Shown: positions 1 through 10,502, counted from the first letter of the stretch. The stretch: DNA of 64,000 nt from Ruminimicrobiellum sp045223915 (GCA_045223915.1 JBGUZU010000042.1:1-64000), one strand, 5' to 3'. Notes: generated by a model not told the origin, from the letters alone. Translations and numbers: made by a program.

Positions 1-2325
1 CAAGCGATGAGAGGATTAAGTCAAGAAAAGATATCGGAATTGGATATACAGATTAATAATCCTGGTGAATATGTAGTAGAAGGACAATCAGACGGAAAAG
101 TAGTTGTATATAAGGTAGTAGACGGAAAGAAGATAGCGATATCACAATACGAACTTAACAGTACGACAGGCCAATACGAAAGAAAAGATAATGTTACAGC
201 TTCAACCGTAGCTGCACAAGAAACGAAAAAGACTGTTATTGCACCTGCCGGAACGGAAGCTCAAAAGACCGTAATTAATTTCTTGTTCAAAGGTGTAAAT
301 AAACAATTGGTATTCAATTTCGGTACTGCATTGCTTTCTACCATGCAGGACGGTTACAGAAAATTAGCTTCAATAGAAAATAATTTCTTAAGTCAGGCTG
401 ACTTGAAAAATATTTTGGAAGATAAAGATCATTATGTAACCGAACCTGTTAAGGAAAGCAAAGGTAAAGCATGGGAATTGAGAACCAAAGACGGTATCTT
501 TATAGGTAAGATTATAACAACCGAAAATGGTAACCTTGCTTTAGTTACTAACAAGAATAAACCTATAACATTTAAATTTAATGCTATGATAGGTAGATCT
601 GCAGATGCAAATGTAAGTGAGATTGCTTACAGCTTAAACAAAAATTCAAGAAGAATATTTGATTTGTTAGATCCGAATACGCAGGAACATTTAATAGCAG
701 CAGCAGACTATAAATTCAAAAACAGAATTCTTCCTAACGGAGACTTAATAGTAAGAGATAAATTAGTAAGATTTGCTGTTGGAGATAATGTGTTGAATGC
801 GGAAAATGTAAGTCAAACAGGTTTGACTGCATTTGATAAAGCGGTAGCAGAGAGTGTTGCTGCATACAGAACATCTACAAATTATAGTTTGGCTGAAATG
901 AACGAGTTGTTGTTATCCAGAACATTTAGAGGATATCAATCCGTTCAAAGACAGGAAATGTACTTCAAAGTAACTTCTAAGACAAATCTTGAATATATCA
1001 AGAAAGGTAACTTGCTCAGAAGCTTTGAATCTGCGGGCGTAACTACCTTGATTATTCAGGAAGATAGTTATACTGCAAATCTTGAAGAGATAGTTAAGTA
1101 TATAAAAGATCATGGTTTTGAAGTTATTATTGAAGTTGATGTAAACAACATAGATGAAGCCAAATTAACAAGTTTGGCACAGGCAGGATTAACAGGTATA
1201 AGATTTGTTGTTAAAAATGATGTTACTAAAGAAAATATAGGAAGTGTTGTAAACGGATTAAGTGAGACTTATAGGAATAAAGTACTTCCTTTAATAAGCA
1301 ACTTTAGAACAATACCTGCAATATCTTATGATTTCAGCAATAACAGAGGAAGAAGTTCGAAATTGAATATCAGTAATGAAATTATAAGAACCGTTGCCGA
1401 ATTTATAAGAACAAACGGTTTGGAATTGGTTGTAGATGCCAGAACCTATGTTGAAACCGAAGAAAACTATATTGCTCAAGGCAAAGATATGAATAATTTA
1501 AGAGATTTCGTTGAATTGAGAGATACAGCTAAGATAGTTGTAAGAGTAAGCGATAAAGATGCGGAAGATGCAAGTATATTCAACAAAATAAAGAAAGCCG
1601 GTGCGGTTTGTGCTAAGACAATAGAAACATTAAAGAAAATTAGAGTTATGGATAGTTTGAAGAATAATGCAAGATTGAACGGTAGAGACTACAGCTTAAG
1701 CGACATATTCGGCGAAAATATATCGGAACTCTTTATTAACGGCGGTACCAGCGCAGATCTCGACATTATCAGAAAATTCTTGTCCGGTCAAGAACCGTTG
1801 AGCTTGGAAGCATACAACAGATTATTCACTGAATCTGCAAGAAAAGCTATAGACGATGTTATTGCAAATAACGGTGCTAATAAGAATGATAAAGATGTAT
1901 TAACCGAATTTGCAAGAGACTTTGTTATAGGTTCTATGACGAAAGAAATAGAAAGTCTTGTTATTCCGTCCGAAGTTAGAAGTGTAGGCGATAATTATAA
2001 AGTTCTTGTCGGCAGTGCATTATTGATGATGATTAACGGTGTTAATATTAATGATATTACCACGGAAGCAAATAAAGCTGTAATTGACGGTAGTAAATCT
2101 ATTTCTCAATTGTTGAACGAATCCGGACTTGCAAAGAGTATCTTGGGTATGTGGAAATCTGAAGATATGAAGATAAGCATTGAGGAAAAAGCAGATACAA
2201 TTGCTTTGGCAGGACTCATAAAACTTATACTCACAATGGATACAATATTACCGGAAGGCGAATCGTTAATGTCTTCACTCGATGTTTCGTTAGACGGAAT
2301 CAAGGGAATCTTGGCAGCAGCATAA
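1..2325 (+). CDS. C-terminal part of a giant uncharacterised protein (5' end outside window)
   Basis: The reading frame is open from the first base, so the real start is probably upstream; the first ATG (7) has no visible ribosome binding site. I do not recognise the family. The visible 774 residues have no obvious membrane segment. A stretch around residues 340-520 alternates hydrophobic strands and helices (TTLIIQ, GFEVIIEVDV, LTGIRFVV, LELVVDA) in a way that suggests a TIM-barrel-like fold. The last residues are IKGILAAA, and the preceding region (IKLIL...LDVSLDGIKGIL) resembles the C-terminus of the next gene (IKLIP...IDVMEIKNIKGIL). This makes it a probable paralogue of the giant proteins downstream. 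It is followed by a 13-bp stem hairpin and then the next giant gene 66 bases later. Function unknown; the coding call is secure, the fold is inference. Confidence 0.85.
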   Translation, partial: QAMRGLSQEKISELDIQINNPGEYVVEGQSDGKVVVYKVVDGKKIAISQYELNSTTGQYERKDNVTASTVAAQETKKTVIAPAGTEAQKTVINFLFKGVNKQLVFNFGTALLSTMQDGYRKLASIENNFLSQADLKNILEDKDHYVTEPVKESKGKAWELRTKDGIFIGKIITTENGNLALVTNKNKPITFKFNAMIGRSADANVSEIAYSLNKNSRRIFDLLDPNTQEHLIAAADYKFKNRILPNGDLIVRDKLVRFAVGDNVLNAENVSQTGLTAFDKAVAESVAAYRTSTNYSLAEMNELLLSRTFRGYQSVQRQEMYFKVTSKTNLEYIKKGNLLRSFESAGVTTLIIQEDSYTANLEEIVKYIKDHGFEVIIEVDVNNIDEAKLTSLAQAGLTGIRFVVKNDVTKENIGSVVNGLSETYRNKVLPLISNFRTIPAISYDFSNNRGRSSKLNISNEIIRTVAEFIRTNGLELVVDARTYVETEENYIAQGKDMNNLRDFVELRDTAKIVVRVSDKDAEDASIFNKIKKAGAVCAKTIETLKKIRVMDSLKNNARLNGRDYSLSDIFGENISELFINGGTSADLDIIRKFLSGQEPLSLEAYNRLFTESARKAIDDVIANNGANKNDKDVLTEFARDFVIGSMTKEIESLVIPSEVRSVGDNYKVLVGSALLMMINGVNINDITTEANKAVIDGSKSISQLLNESGLAKSILGMWKSEDMKISIEEKADTIALAGLIKLILTMDTILPEGESLMSSLDVSLDGIKGILAAA

Positions 2326-2339
2326 TCAAAACAAATAAT

Positions 2340-2372
2340 GAATATGGCAAAGATATACACTTTGCCATATTC
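2340..2372 (+). terminator. Strong hairpin between two giant genes
   Basis: The 13-base arms GAATATGGCAAAG and CTTTGCCATATTC are perfectly complementary around a 7-base loop, 15 bases after the preceding stop codon. No T-run follows the stem, so it is not a textbook intrinsic terminator. It may stabilise or process the transcript, or terminate weakly. The next gene's Shine-Dalgarno (AAAGG) begins about 10 bases beyond it. Confidence 0.6.
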
Positions 2373-2391
2373 ATGGTTATAAAGGATATTA

Positions 2392-5300
2392 ATGAACAAG
2401 AAAAATATAACATTATTCAAAAAAGCCTGTGCGGTAATCACATCCGTATGTTTTACGTTTACAATTATCGGCAACAATTTATTTGCTGCCGCTAATATCG
2501 ATACGTTACAATCAAAAAAACAATACTTTGAAACAAAAGATGCAAATAGTTTGGATTCTTTGTTTTCAAGTAAGTATGGAAAGATTGTTTCATACAACAA
2601 CAATCTCAGTGATACCGTTATAATAAATATACAAGATTTGCATTGTGATTATTCCGTTCAAAAAAACATATATTTTTTAATAGATGAAATATCCAAAAAA
2701 TATAATATCGATAAAGTTTATGTCGAAGGCGGAATCGGTAATATCGATACAAGTTTCTTTGCCGGCATTAATTCTCAGTATAAACAAGATATTTTGGAAA
2801 GAATGTTAAAAGACGGCAGGCTTACAGGAACCGAATATTATTCTGCCATGACCGATAAAGTAAACTTGTTAAAAGGTATTGAAGAAAAAGATGTATATTT
2901 AAAAAATATCGTTCGCTTAAACGATATAATAACATCTAAAAAAGAAACCTCTGTGTATTTGGCAAAAATAGAGAACGAAATAGATTTGTTGAAATCAAAG
3001 TATTTGAAATCAAAAAATAAAGATTTTGATAAGTTGTTAAAACAATCGGAAAACAAAGAAATATCTCAAGATCAATTTATAATAGAATTATTTAATTATG
3101 CGAAAAACAATAATATATCTCTTAAAAATTATGAAAACTTACAGATATATTTAAGTTTGTTTAATTATTCCGTAAACAATAAAAAAGTTCAAAAAGAACT
3201 TGTTAATTTGTTAAAAAATATAAAACAAAGTTTGCCTTACAGCGAATATAATAAACTTATCGGTTTAACGTCTAATTTAACCGATATTCAAAAATTAAGT
3301 TTTTTTGTAAGAAAGTTTTGTGACGAGAATAATATAAATTTAAGTAAAGTATACCCTAATTTAAACAAAGTGTTTGAATTAAAAGAAAAGTCGGTTAAAT
3401 GTAATCCGATAGAGTTGGTAAAAGAAGAAAGGAAATTAATAGATGTTTTAAGAACATATTTGTCTGATACGGAAACCGAACTCGAAATTACATATCTCAG
3501 TGATTTTGAGCATTTTTATAAAGATTATTTGTCGGCAAGCTTAACGGCAAGTCAGTGGGAATACGTGAAGTTGGGATTGGATAAATTTAAAGAATTATAT
3601 GCAAAATATTCTGTATCCAACGATATTGAAAAGTTGGAAAAATATTCTGATCTTTTGACGGAATTTTACGATGTAAACACAGAAAGAAATAATATTTTTA
3701 TCCAAAAAATGGGCTTATCAACCAAATCCGTTTCACCCATTCACCCGTTCACCCATTCATCTGATATTTTCAGCAAAGCTAAAAATATCATTGTCCTCGT
3801 TGCCGGCGGATATCATACGGATGGCATAAACGAAATATTAAATCAAAAAGGTTATTCAAATATAACGATAACACCCAATATTGCAAATTCAACGCAGGAA
3901 TCAAGACTTGAATATGAATATTTGGCACAGCAACAGGCTATGTCTGTCAGACAGATGATAGCATTGGGATTAATATCCAATGCAAGTCCGAAAGATCAAA
4001 TTCTGAGTGTAGCCGCAACTTTAATGAAAAATCAAAATTTAGACGGTATAAACATAAATATATTGGTTCAACAATTAAACCAACTTTTTTCTCAAGATAT
4101 AACTATTTCTTTAATAGAAGACGGAAAACAATTAGAAGTTGTGTTTGAAGACGGTACGACACAAATTATAGATGTGGAAGAAGACATCGCAAACCTTGTT
4201 CAAGAACAAGATATGCAGCAGCTTCCTGCAAGACCGTTGGTTCAAGTTCCGTATGAAAAATTGCAGGATATTTTGTCCGGTGTGGCCGGTGCGGTAACAA
4301 AAACAACACTGAATTACGGAACGGATATAGTTGTTCCTCGAGTATATCAAATAAGCAAAGATGTTTGTTTGTTTATGGTTGAAAATAGATTGTATTTGGG
4401 AAACGGTGCCGTATGGGAAATAGCAAATTCCGAATATAACGGACAAACATTAGCCGGTGTAGAGCCTGTTGTTTACGAATATATGCCCGAATTTATGCAA
4501 AGGGGTTTGTTAAACAGACAACAGGAAGAAGATACGAATAAAGAATTTAAATTAAAAAAAATTATAACGAAAATAGTAGCTTTCATTTTGGTTGTAGCAC
4601 TGACAATATCGTTGATAGCCTGCAATGTAAAGAAACAGGAAGAGGTAAATTACAGATATTCTCCGCAAATATCTTATACGACGATTGTGAATAATGAGTC
4701 CGCCGAAGATGTTTTAAGAGAAGTGCAGGATTTTTATGCCGGGCAAGGCGCATATAATTCTTTCCTTTTTGATACTATGTCTTTTCAGAATACGGAATTT
4801 CTTACAAAACAGGAAGTAAATATAATATCAAACCAGCAAAATTTGTACGATCAGGCATTAGTTGCATTAATGTATATACAGCAAGCTCAGATTGCAAAAG
4901 AAGACGGCGATGAAACTAAAATGAATTCGATGTTGGCAAAGGCGGAAGAAATTTTATCTGCAATTGATTCACAACCGGTTCTCTATAAGTCTAATATAGA
5001 ACAGATTATTGTTACCGGAGAAAATTTGTGGGTTGGTATAGCAGCTACACAATATAAGCTTGTTACGGGTGGAAGTGACAAGTTTGACGGGTTAATCGCA
5101 AAAGTTGATAAACACATAGATATGTTTTATAGAAATGCCGGTTTTATTTATGGTAGGGCCGACGAAAATTGGGTATCTACGGAACATATATTGGATGCTA
5201 TAGCATACTATAATTTAAAGTTATATTGTGATAACAAATACGGCAGTTCGGTTTCTTTTAATGTACAAAACAGATTAAAGGCTTTAAGTTCATACCTTTA

Positions 5301-7857
5301 TAAAGAACTGTATGATAAAGAAAATTCAACATTTTATCGCGGAAGAAATGATAATTATTATGTTTTAGACACTTGTTCATGGGGTGTTCAGGTGTTAGCG
5401 ATGGTTGAATATTTAAACCCCGATTTATTTGAATACGAATTAAATGATGTTCAATTTTTAAAAGAAATAGATATCTATGCATTATTGGATTATGCGGAAA
5501 ATCATTTTAGAAGAACGGTAAATTACAAGGGAATGGTATATGACAATTTATATACCGCCGCAGATGAATCGGATAATCCTATTATGTTTGAATGGACACT
5601 TCAAATGGCGGTATCTTATTCTATTGCGGCAAACAAAAGTGAAATAGAAGGGGATATTGTAAGAGCGGAACAATACAGACAAAAAGCCGCAAATATAATG
5701 AGAGATGTTCAAGATTATTCAAGAGCTTTAGGTTTTGAATATCCTCCTTATGTTGATAGAAACGCCAAGAAAATATATTACAAAAACGGTTGGATGGCTT
5801 ATCAGGTTGAATTTGTTGCAGGCCTTGCTCAAATGCAACAGTATCATTGCGGTTCCTTTTATTTTCCGTTAGATGATACCGAAAGACAAATAGAAATAAC
5901 TCCGCCGTCATCTATTTTGCCGAATACAATACAAAAAATAAACGATATGATATCCGGTGGTGTTTTTTCCGTAAAGAAAGCATTACTTGAAATTATTAAT
6001 AAAGAAACTTTTAAGTCCTTTTTTAGACCGGTAAATTTTGTAAGGGGACATATAAATACAAAAGGAGCAAAAATTTTAACAATAGCTACGGCTATTACGT
6101 TCCTTGTTGCCTTTGGAATGTCAATGTTGGCTCTGTACGGAGCATACAGCCTTATAGTGCAGGCTGCTTTATCGTTAGCGGCATCTTTGTTGGCGGCATT
6201 TGATGTTAATGTCGGTACTCATATAATTATAGATTACAGATACTTAAAATCCATAGGTTTGGCTGAAGCCGTAAAATTGTACGGAAAAGAAAATGTTAAA
6301 GTCCTTAAAGACGGCAGTCTTTCAATTAATGATAAAGAAAAAACTGTTCCTATATATGTGATAAACGATAAGCCTAAAAATGCGGCGGAGTTTAATTTTA
6401 AATCTGTTCCTATCAAAGTTAGAACGCAAGATGGTAGATTTGTTAAATGTTGGATCGGAAACTATAATGGCGCAACGGTGTTGTTTGCCGATGGTGCGGA
6501 TTATGAAACGGTAGTTAGGGACTTTGGAAAAACAAGACAGTTTGAAACCGTATTCGGCAGGAGAACGGCATTAAAAGCAAATGTTGATGTTATCGAAATA
6601 GATATGAATAATCCAGACAGCGGTCTGAATTATTCTCAATCCGGAAATATTATTGTCGGTGCTAACATGGTTAAAACCGAAGATGTTGTTGATTTGCAAA
6701 AAGAAATTTCATTGCTTAAAAATAAGGCAATAGAATCAGTAACAATTAACCAAAATGTTGCTGTTTATATAGACGATGCTCCGGAAACGGTATCCGTATC
6801 GCAGGATTTTATTGATACGGTAAATTTATATGTAAAAAATGATAATTTGGGGACGAATGTAAAAATATTATTTTCAAATAATTACATAGACAAGATATTG
6901 GAACTTTTGGAACAGGAACTCGGAAATAAACAAGCTGCTGGGGAAAGATTTACGGAAATAATAAAGCAATTGAAAGACGAAAACAAAGAAATTGTTGTTA
7001 TGTTTGACAAAGTAACGGAAACAACAAATTTAACCGAATACAATCAATACGGAATATTTTCATATATCGCAAATAATGAATATGTTGATGGTATAACGGC
7101 AACCAAAACTCAAACAAAATTTGTTACGAATTTAAATCAAATTTACGGGTTCGACGGAAGTTTGTCTATAATAAAAGTAAGTGCTTTCAAAAAAGAACTT
7201 GAAAAAGCTTCCGGAATATTTACATTCTTAACGTCATCATTGAATTTAAACGAATATTTGAAAACGAGAAATATTAATTTTATTAAACAGGTCGCAAGTA
7301 ATTTCGATTTTGATCAAATACCTGTTATGGATATTGATATAATCGGTAAAATTTTAACAAGTTCGCAAAACAAATTTGAAGAATTGTCTAAATATTTAAG
7401 CGGAACAGATTCCGTAACAATGTATTATCTCGGTTTATCCGACGATGAACAAAGAACAGTGTTTATGGAAGGAATATTAAAAAGAACTTTGGTTATAAAT
7501 TATTTAAGAAGTTTTGAACAAGATAATGCTTATTACGGTTTAAAAGATAAGAATTTGGAAAATGTTTTGGCCGATGCTTTATTTGAAAGATATATGTTGA
7601 AAAAGAATTTTGATGTAATTACGGATGTAAATTTAGGTGAAACCGGACAAACTACCGCAGCCGAAATTGAACTTAAATTGTTACAAACAATATCTCAACT
7701 GTCACAAAAGGCTTTTGAAGAAAAAGATCCGAAATCTATAGACGACATAATAAAGTTAATTCCTTTGTATGCCGAAAGAAATATAGATTTTAGAACCGCT
7801 ACGGACATTGATGTTATGGAAATCAAAAATATCAAAGGAATTTTGAGTGCGGCATAA
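2392..7857 (+). CDS. Giant exported protein with IQDLH domain, internal TM/lipobox-like segment and (alpha/alpha) toroid
   Basis: An 1821-residue protein. Residues 1-33 form a signal peptide (positive start, hydrophobic core, LFA-AA cleavage region). Residues about 75-500 form a domain shared with the 3321-aa protein downstream: INIQDLH near residue 80, VYVEGG near 110, VAGGYHTDG near 470, then ITPNI. The spaced His/Glu residues recall Tiki/ChaN/EreA-type folds, but this is speculative. Residues 724-743 are a hydrophobic segment ending LIAC (Cys744), which looks like an internal lipobox. Residues about 770-1180 resemble a six-hairpin (alpha/alpha) toroid of the glycosidase superfamily, with WVSTEHILDA at 927-936. 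A second hydrophobic region lies at about 1229-1270. The C-terminal third is unrecognised and the protein ends KGILSAA. It precedes an FtsH-type protease gene, with a strong terminator between. No enzyme activity can be assigned. Confidence 0.9.
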   Translation: MNKKNITLFKKACAVITSVCFTFTIIGNNLFAAANIDTLQSKKQYFETKDANSLDSLFSSKYGKIVSYNNNLSDTVIINIQDLHCDYSVQKNIYFLIDEISKKYNIDKVYVEGGIGNIDTSFFAGINSQYKQDILERMLKDGRLTGTEYYSAMTDKVNLLKGIEEKDVYLKNIVRLNDIITSKKETSVYLAKIENEIDLLKSKYLKSKNKDFDKLLKQSENKEISQDQFIIELFNYAKNNNISLKNYENLQIYLSLFNYSVNNKKVQKELVNLLKNIKQSLPYSEYNKLIGLTSNLTDIQKLSFFVRKFCDENNINLSKVYPNLNKVFELKEKSVKCNPIELVKEERKLIDVLRTYLSDTETELEITYLSDFEHFYKDYLSASLTASQWEYVKLGLDKFKELYAKYSVSNDIEKLEKYSDLLTEFYDVNTERNNIFIQKMGLSTKSVSPIHPFTHSSDIFSKAKNIIVLVAGGYHTDGINEILNQKGYSNITITPNIANSTQESRLEYEYLAQQQAMSVRQMIALGLISNASPKDQILSVAATLMKNQNLDGININILVQQLNQLFSQDITISLIEDGKQLEVVFEDGTTQIIDVEEDIANLVQEQDMQQLPARPLVQVPYEKLQDILSGVAGAVTKTTLNYGTDIVVPRVYQISKDVCLFMVENRLYLGNGAVWEIANSEYNGQTLAGVEPVVYEYMPEFMQRGLLNRQQEEDTNKEFKLKKIITKIVAFILVVALTISLIACNVKKQEEVNYRYSPQISYTTIVNNESAEDVLREVQDFYAGQGAYNSFLFDTMSFQNTEFLTKQEVNIISNQQNLYDQALVALMYIQQAQIAKEDGDETKMNSMLAKAEEILSAIDSQPVLYKSNIEQIIVTGENLWVGIAATQYKLVTGGSDKFDGLIAKVDKHIDMFYRNAGFIYGRADENWVSTEHILDAIAYYNLKLYCDNKYGSSVSFNVQNRLKALSSYLYKELYDKENSTFYRGRNDNYYVLDTCSWGVQVLAMVEYLNPDLFEYELNDVQFLKEIDIYALLDYAENHFRRTVNYKGMVYDNLYTAADESDNPIMFEWTLQMAVSYSIAANKSEIEGDIVRAEQYRQKAANIMRDVQDYSRALGFEYPPYVDRNAKKIYYKNGWMAYQVEFVAGLAQMQQYHCGSFYFPLDDTERQIEITPPSSILPNTIQKINDMISGGVFSVKKALLEIINKETFKSFFRPVNFVRGHINTKGAKILTIATAITFLVAFGMSMLALYGAYSLIVQAALSLAASLLAAFDVNVGTHIIIDYRYLKSIGLAEAVKLYGKENVKVLKDGSLSINDKEKTVPIYVINDKPKNAAEFNFKSVPIKVRTQDGRFVKCWIGNYNGATVLFADGADYETVVRDFGKTRQFETVFGRRTALKANVDVIEIDMNNPDSGLNYSQSGNIIVGANMVKTEDVVDLQKEISLLKNKAIESVTINQNVAVYIDDAPETVSVSQDFIDTVNLYVKNDNLGTNVKILFSNNYIDKILELLEQELGNKQAAGERFTEIIKQLKDENKEIVVMFDKVTETTNLTEYNQYGIFSYIANNEYVDGITATKTQTKFVTNLNQIYGFDGSLSIIKVSAFKKELEKASGIFTFLTSSLNLNEYLKTRNINFIKQVASNFDFDQIPVMDIDIIGKILTSSQNKFEELSKYLSGTDSVTMYYLGLSDDEQRTVFMEGILKRTLVINYLRSFEQDNAYYGLKDKNLENVLADALFERYMLKKNFDVITDVNLGETGQTTAAEIELKLLQTISQLSQKAFEEKDPKSIDDIIKLIPLYAERNIDFRTATDIDVMEIKNIKGILSAA

Positions 7858-7877
7858 TATTCAATAAATATAATAAA

Positions 7878-7916
7878 CGGGATAGAAATAACAATATTAT
7901 TTCTATCCTGTTTTTT
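7878..7916 (+). terminator. Intrinsic terminator after the 1821-aa giant gene
   Basis: Arms GGATAGAAATAA (7880-7891) and TTATTTCTATCC (7897-7908) pair perfectly around a 5-base loop, are extended by an outer G-U and C-G pair, and are followed by TTTTTT. It lies about 20 bases after the stop codon. This is a textbook Rho-independent terminator separating the giant gene from the protease transcript. Confidence 0.9.
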
Positions 7917-7917
7917 A

Positions 7918-7946
7918 TTAATAAAAACTTCCAAATATACTATAAT
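7918..7946 (+). promoter_or_regulatory. Probable sigma-70-type promoter for the ftsH-like gene
   Basis: A perfect -10 TATAAT (7941-7946) is preceded by TTAATA (7918-7923; four of six matches to TTGACA) with a 17-base spacer. It sits directly after the terminator and about 35 bases before the ATG. The ribosome binding site GCGGAG is at 7971-7976. Prediction by motif only. Confidence 0.5.
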
Positions 7947-7982
7947 ATAAGAATATATGAAATTTAATTAGCGGAGTAATAT

Positions 7983-9728
7983 ATGAGAAAAATAAAAATG
8001 TTTTTTATGGACCATTGGGGCAAAATGACAATCGCTTTATTGACTGTTTTGCTTATAGTGGCTTTTGCGTATTTGCTTATGAGATTGGATTCTTATGCAA
8101 GAAGCACAATGCTTGCCTATATTCCAATGTATATTCTTATGGGAGCTATTCAAGCAATAGTATTCGTCGGTGCATATATGTTCTTCTTTAGCGGCGGATT
8201 TTCAAAATTGAAGAAAAATAAAGTAAATTCAAGTAAGGTAAATGTTAAATTTACGGATGTTATAGGTTTTGAAAATGCTAAAAAGGAAGCAATGGAAGTA
8301 GTTGATATAATAAAGGATAGTACAAGAGTAAAAAAAATAGGCGGCAAACTTGTAAAAGGTATTTTGCTTATGGGCCCTCCGGGATGCGGTAAAACTTTGC
8401 TTGCCAAAGCTATTGCTACCGAAGCAAAAATGCCTTTTATTTCCATAGCGGGAAGTGAATTTGTTGAAGTTTTCGTCGGAGTCGGTGCATCAAGAGTAAG
8501 AAAACTTTTTAAACAAGCAAGAAAACTTGCATATACCGAAGGTTCTTGTATAATTTTTATAGACGAAATAGATGTTATAGGTAGGGGAAGAACATTCTCT
8601 TATATGGGCGGGGGAGAAGAAACCAACAGTACTCAAAACCAATTGCTTGTCGAAATGGACGGTCTTGAAAGTACCGGTCAAAATATTATTGTTATAGCTG
8701 CAACAAATGCTAACGAAGGTGTGTTGGATAAAGCTCTTTTAAGACCCGGAAGATTCGACAGGAAAATACAAATAACATTACCTACTCTCGAAGAAAGAGA
8801 AGATATTTTTAAATATTACTTGGGTAAAATAAAATCAGGAGATGACATAAATGTAAGGAAATTAGCTTCCGGAACAAAATTTAAATCTCCTGCCGAAATA
8901 GAAAATATTGTTAAAGAAGCAGCTTTAATATCGACAAGAAATAAAAAACAATTTGTTGACATGGAAGATTTGTCATTGGCAATGGATAGGGTAAATTTGG
9001 GCTTAGAGACCAGTCTTACGATGACAAAAGAGGAAAAAGAAATGACGGCATATCATGAAGCCGGTCATGCCGTTGCCGTATATTTGTTGCACCCTACGGA
9101 TGAGATATTTAAAGCAACTATAAGATCAAGGGGCGGTGCATTGGGTTTTGTTTATCATACTCCGAAGGAAGAATTACATAATCAAAACAGAGAACAAATG
9201 CTGGCTGCCGTTATGGTTTCTCTCGGCGGTTATGCCGCAGAAAAGATAAAATACGGAACAACATCAACCGGCGTTTCAAACGATTTTAGACATGCTATGG
9301 CAGTTGCAAATTCGATGGTATGGAATTTCGGTATGGGAACAAGAGGTTTTGTTGGAGACTTTACCGCTATTCCTAAAGATTGTATGTCATCAAAACTTAA
9401 AGAAGAGTTGAATACCGAGACTATGGAGATAATGAATACCTGCTTGAATAAGGTAAACGAATGTTTAACAAAAGAGTGGGCTATAGTTGAAGATTTGGCA
9501 CAGGAAATGTTGAAAAAAGAAGAACTTACATATGCCGAAGTTGACCAAATATTTGTAAAGCATGGTAAAAGTAAAGTTATTTCTGATAAAGAATATATCA
9601 GTATAAAAGATTCATCCGATAAAGAAAAATCGGAAAACAAAGCTGAGATTCAAAAGACAGAAGAAATAAAAAAAGAAGAACAGAAAGAAAAAGAAGCAAC
9701 AACAGAAGAAGAGAAGAAACAAGATTAA
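7983..9728 (+). CDS. ftsH: FtsH-family membrane AAA+ zinc metalloprotease with reduced periplasmic domain
   Basis: A 581-residue ATP-dependent protease anchored in the inner membrane. Two hydrophobic segments (about residues 16-36 and 44-68) are separated by only a few residues, so the roughly 70-residue periplasmic domain of classical FtsH is missing. The AAA+ module has Walker A GPPGCGKT (131-138), Walker B IIFIDEID, and the arginine-finger region LLRPGRFDRKI. The peptidase domain has the zinc motif HEAGH (358-362) and a downstream Asp in SNDFRHA as probable third ligand. The C-terminal 40 residues are a Lys/Glu-rich tail. The stop codon overlaps the start of the following lipoprotein gene (TAATG), so the two are likely co-translated. 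The family degrades membrane proteins and ssrA-tagged proteins. Its position among giant proteins ending in L-x-A-A suggests, as inference only, that they could be substrates. Confidence 0.93.
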   Translation: MRKIKMFFMDHWGKMTIALLTVLLIVAFAYLLMRLDSYARSTMLAYIPMYILMGAIQAIVFVGAYMFFFSGGFSKLKKNKVNSSKVNVKFTDVIGFENAKKEAMEVVDIIKDSTRVKKIGGKLVKGILLMGPPGCGKTLLAKAIATEAKMPFISIAGSEFVEVFVGVGASRVRKLFKQARKLAYTEGSCIIFIDEIDVIGRGRTFSYMGGGEETNSTQNQLLVEMDGLESTGQNIIVIAATNANEGVLDKALLRPGRFDRKIQITLPTLEEREDIFKYYLGKIKSGDDINVRKLASGTKFKSPAEIENIVKEAALISTRNKKQFVDMEDLSLAMDRVNLGLETSLTMTKEEKEMTAYHEAGHAVAVYLLHPTDEIFKATIRSRGGALGFVYHTPKEELHNQNREQMLAAVMVSLGGYAAEKIKYGTTSTGVSNDFRHAMAVANSMVWNFGMGTRGFVGDFTAIPKDCMSSKLKEELNTETMEIMNTCLNKVNECLTKEWAIVEDLAQEMLKKEELTYAEVDQIFVKHGKSKVISDKEYISIKDSSDKEKSENKAEIQKTEEIKKEEQKEKEATTEEEKKQD

Positions 9729-10498
9729 TGTTAAAAAAAATTGTATGTCTTTTATTTTCAATTTTTGTATTGGCATCTTGTGATGTAAGTTTTCCGAAAG
9801 AGACATTGGAACAAGATGCAGTTAAGTTAATAAAAGAAGAAACTCAAAAGGATACTTCTGTATACAGATACGGCTCAACGTTATATTTGGATGTTTGTTT
9901 TGAAGATTTGGTTACCAACGATGCACAGAAAATATCTGCCATTTATGATACTTTACAAAAAATAGTTTCAACAATAGTAAGAATTCCGTTGAGTTCCGAC
10001 GCCGATATAAAATTTGTAGTAATATCTGCCTTTGATCCGAACTACCAAACTTTGTTAAGATTGTTCGAAAATGTTGATGATATAAAAAAATATTCAAATC
10101 AATATATTTCAAGAGAAGACTATTCCGAAAGACAGTTGATGGAACTTGAAGGACCGGACAGAACAAAAGATATAGTGGAAAACAAATACGATATAACAGA
10201 AGAAGAATATGTTGCAAGGTTGATAATTGCACAATTGAATAACGGTGCAAGAACAAATCCTTTTTTAGCAAAATTGGTGCAGGCTTTGGAATTAAGATTT
10301 TCGCATATTGAAGATAATAATTTTTATTTTACGGTATCGAAAAATATCGATAATGCCGAAGTTAAAAAGATACTAAAAATAATGTTGGAAACGGAAGTCG
10401 TTAAAGATATACAAAAATACAAGCTTTTTTCTGTAAAATCGGCTATACTTAGAGATGAAGAAAACAATATTATTTTTAGTATACCGGTTAAAGTATAA
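9728..10498 (+). CDS. Hypothetical lipoprotein
   Basis: A 256-residue protein with a signal peptide ending in the lipobox LASC (lipidated Cys18), so it is predicted to be a membrane-anchored lipoprotein. The mature part mixes helices and strands with no motif I recognise. It contains a region rich in charged residues (EDYSERQLMELEGPDR) and a C-terminal half that alternates hydrophobic strands. Its ATG shares the A of the FtsH-like gene's TAA, indicating translational coupling and perhaps a function connected with the protease. The next small exported protein begins four bases after its stop. Confidence 0.8.
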   Translation: MLKKIVCLLFSIFVLASCDVSFPKETLEQDAVKLIKEETQKDTSVYRYGSTLYLDVCFEDLVTNDAQKISAIYDTLQKIVSTIVRIPLSSDADIKFVVISAFDPNYQTLLRLFENVDDIKKYSNQYISREDYSERQLMELEGPDRTKDIVENKYDITEEEYVARLIIAQLNNGARTNPFLAKLVQALELRFSHIEDNNFYFTVSKNIDNAEVKKILKIMLETEVVKDIQKYKLFSVKSAILRDEENNIIFSIPVKV

Positions 10499-10502
10499 AA
10501 TT

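Noticed and set aside
2106..2603. 165-codon open frame on the minus strand across the ends of two giant genes
   Set aside because: It is antisense to two convincing coding regions and the hairpin between them, with low-complexity hydrophobic translation and no ribosome binding site.
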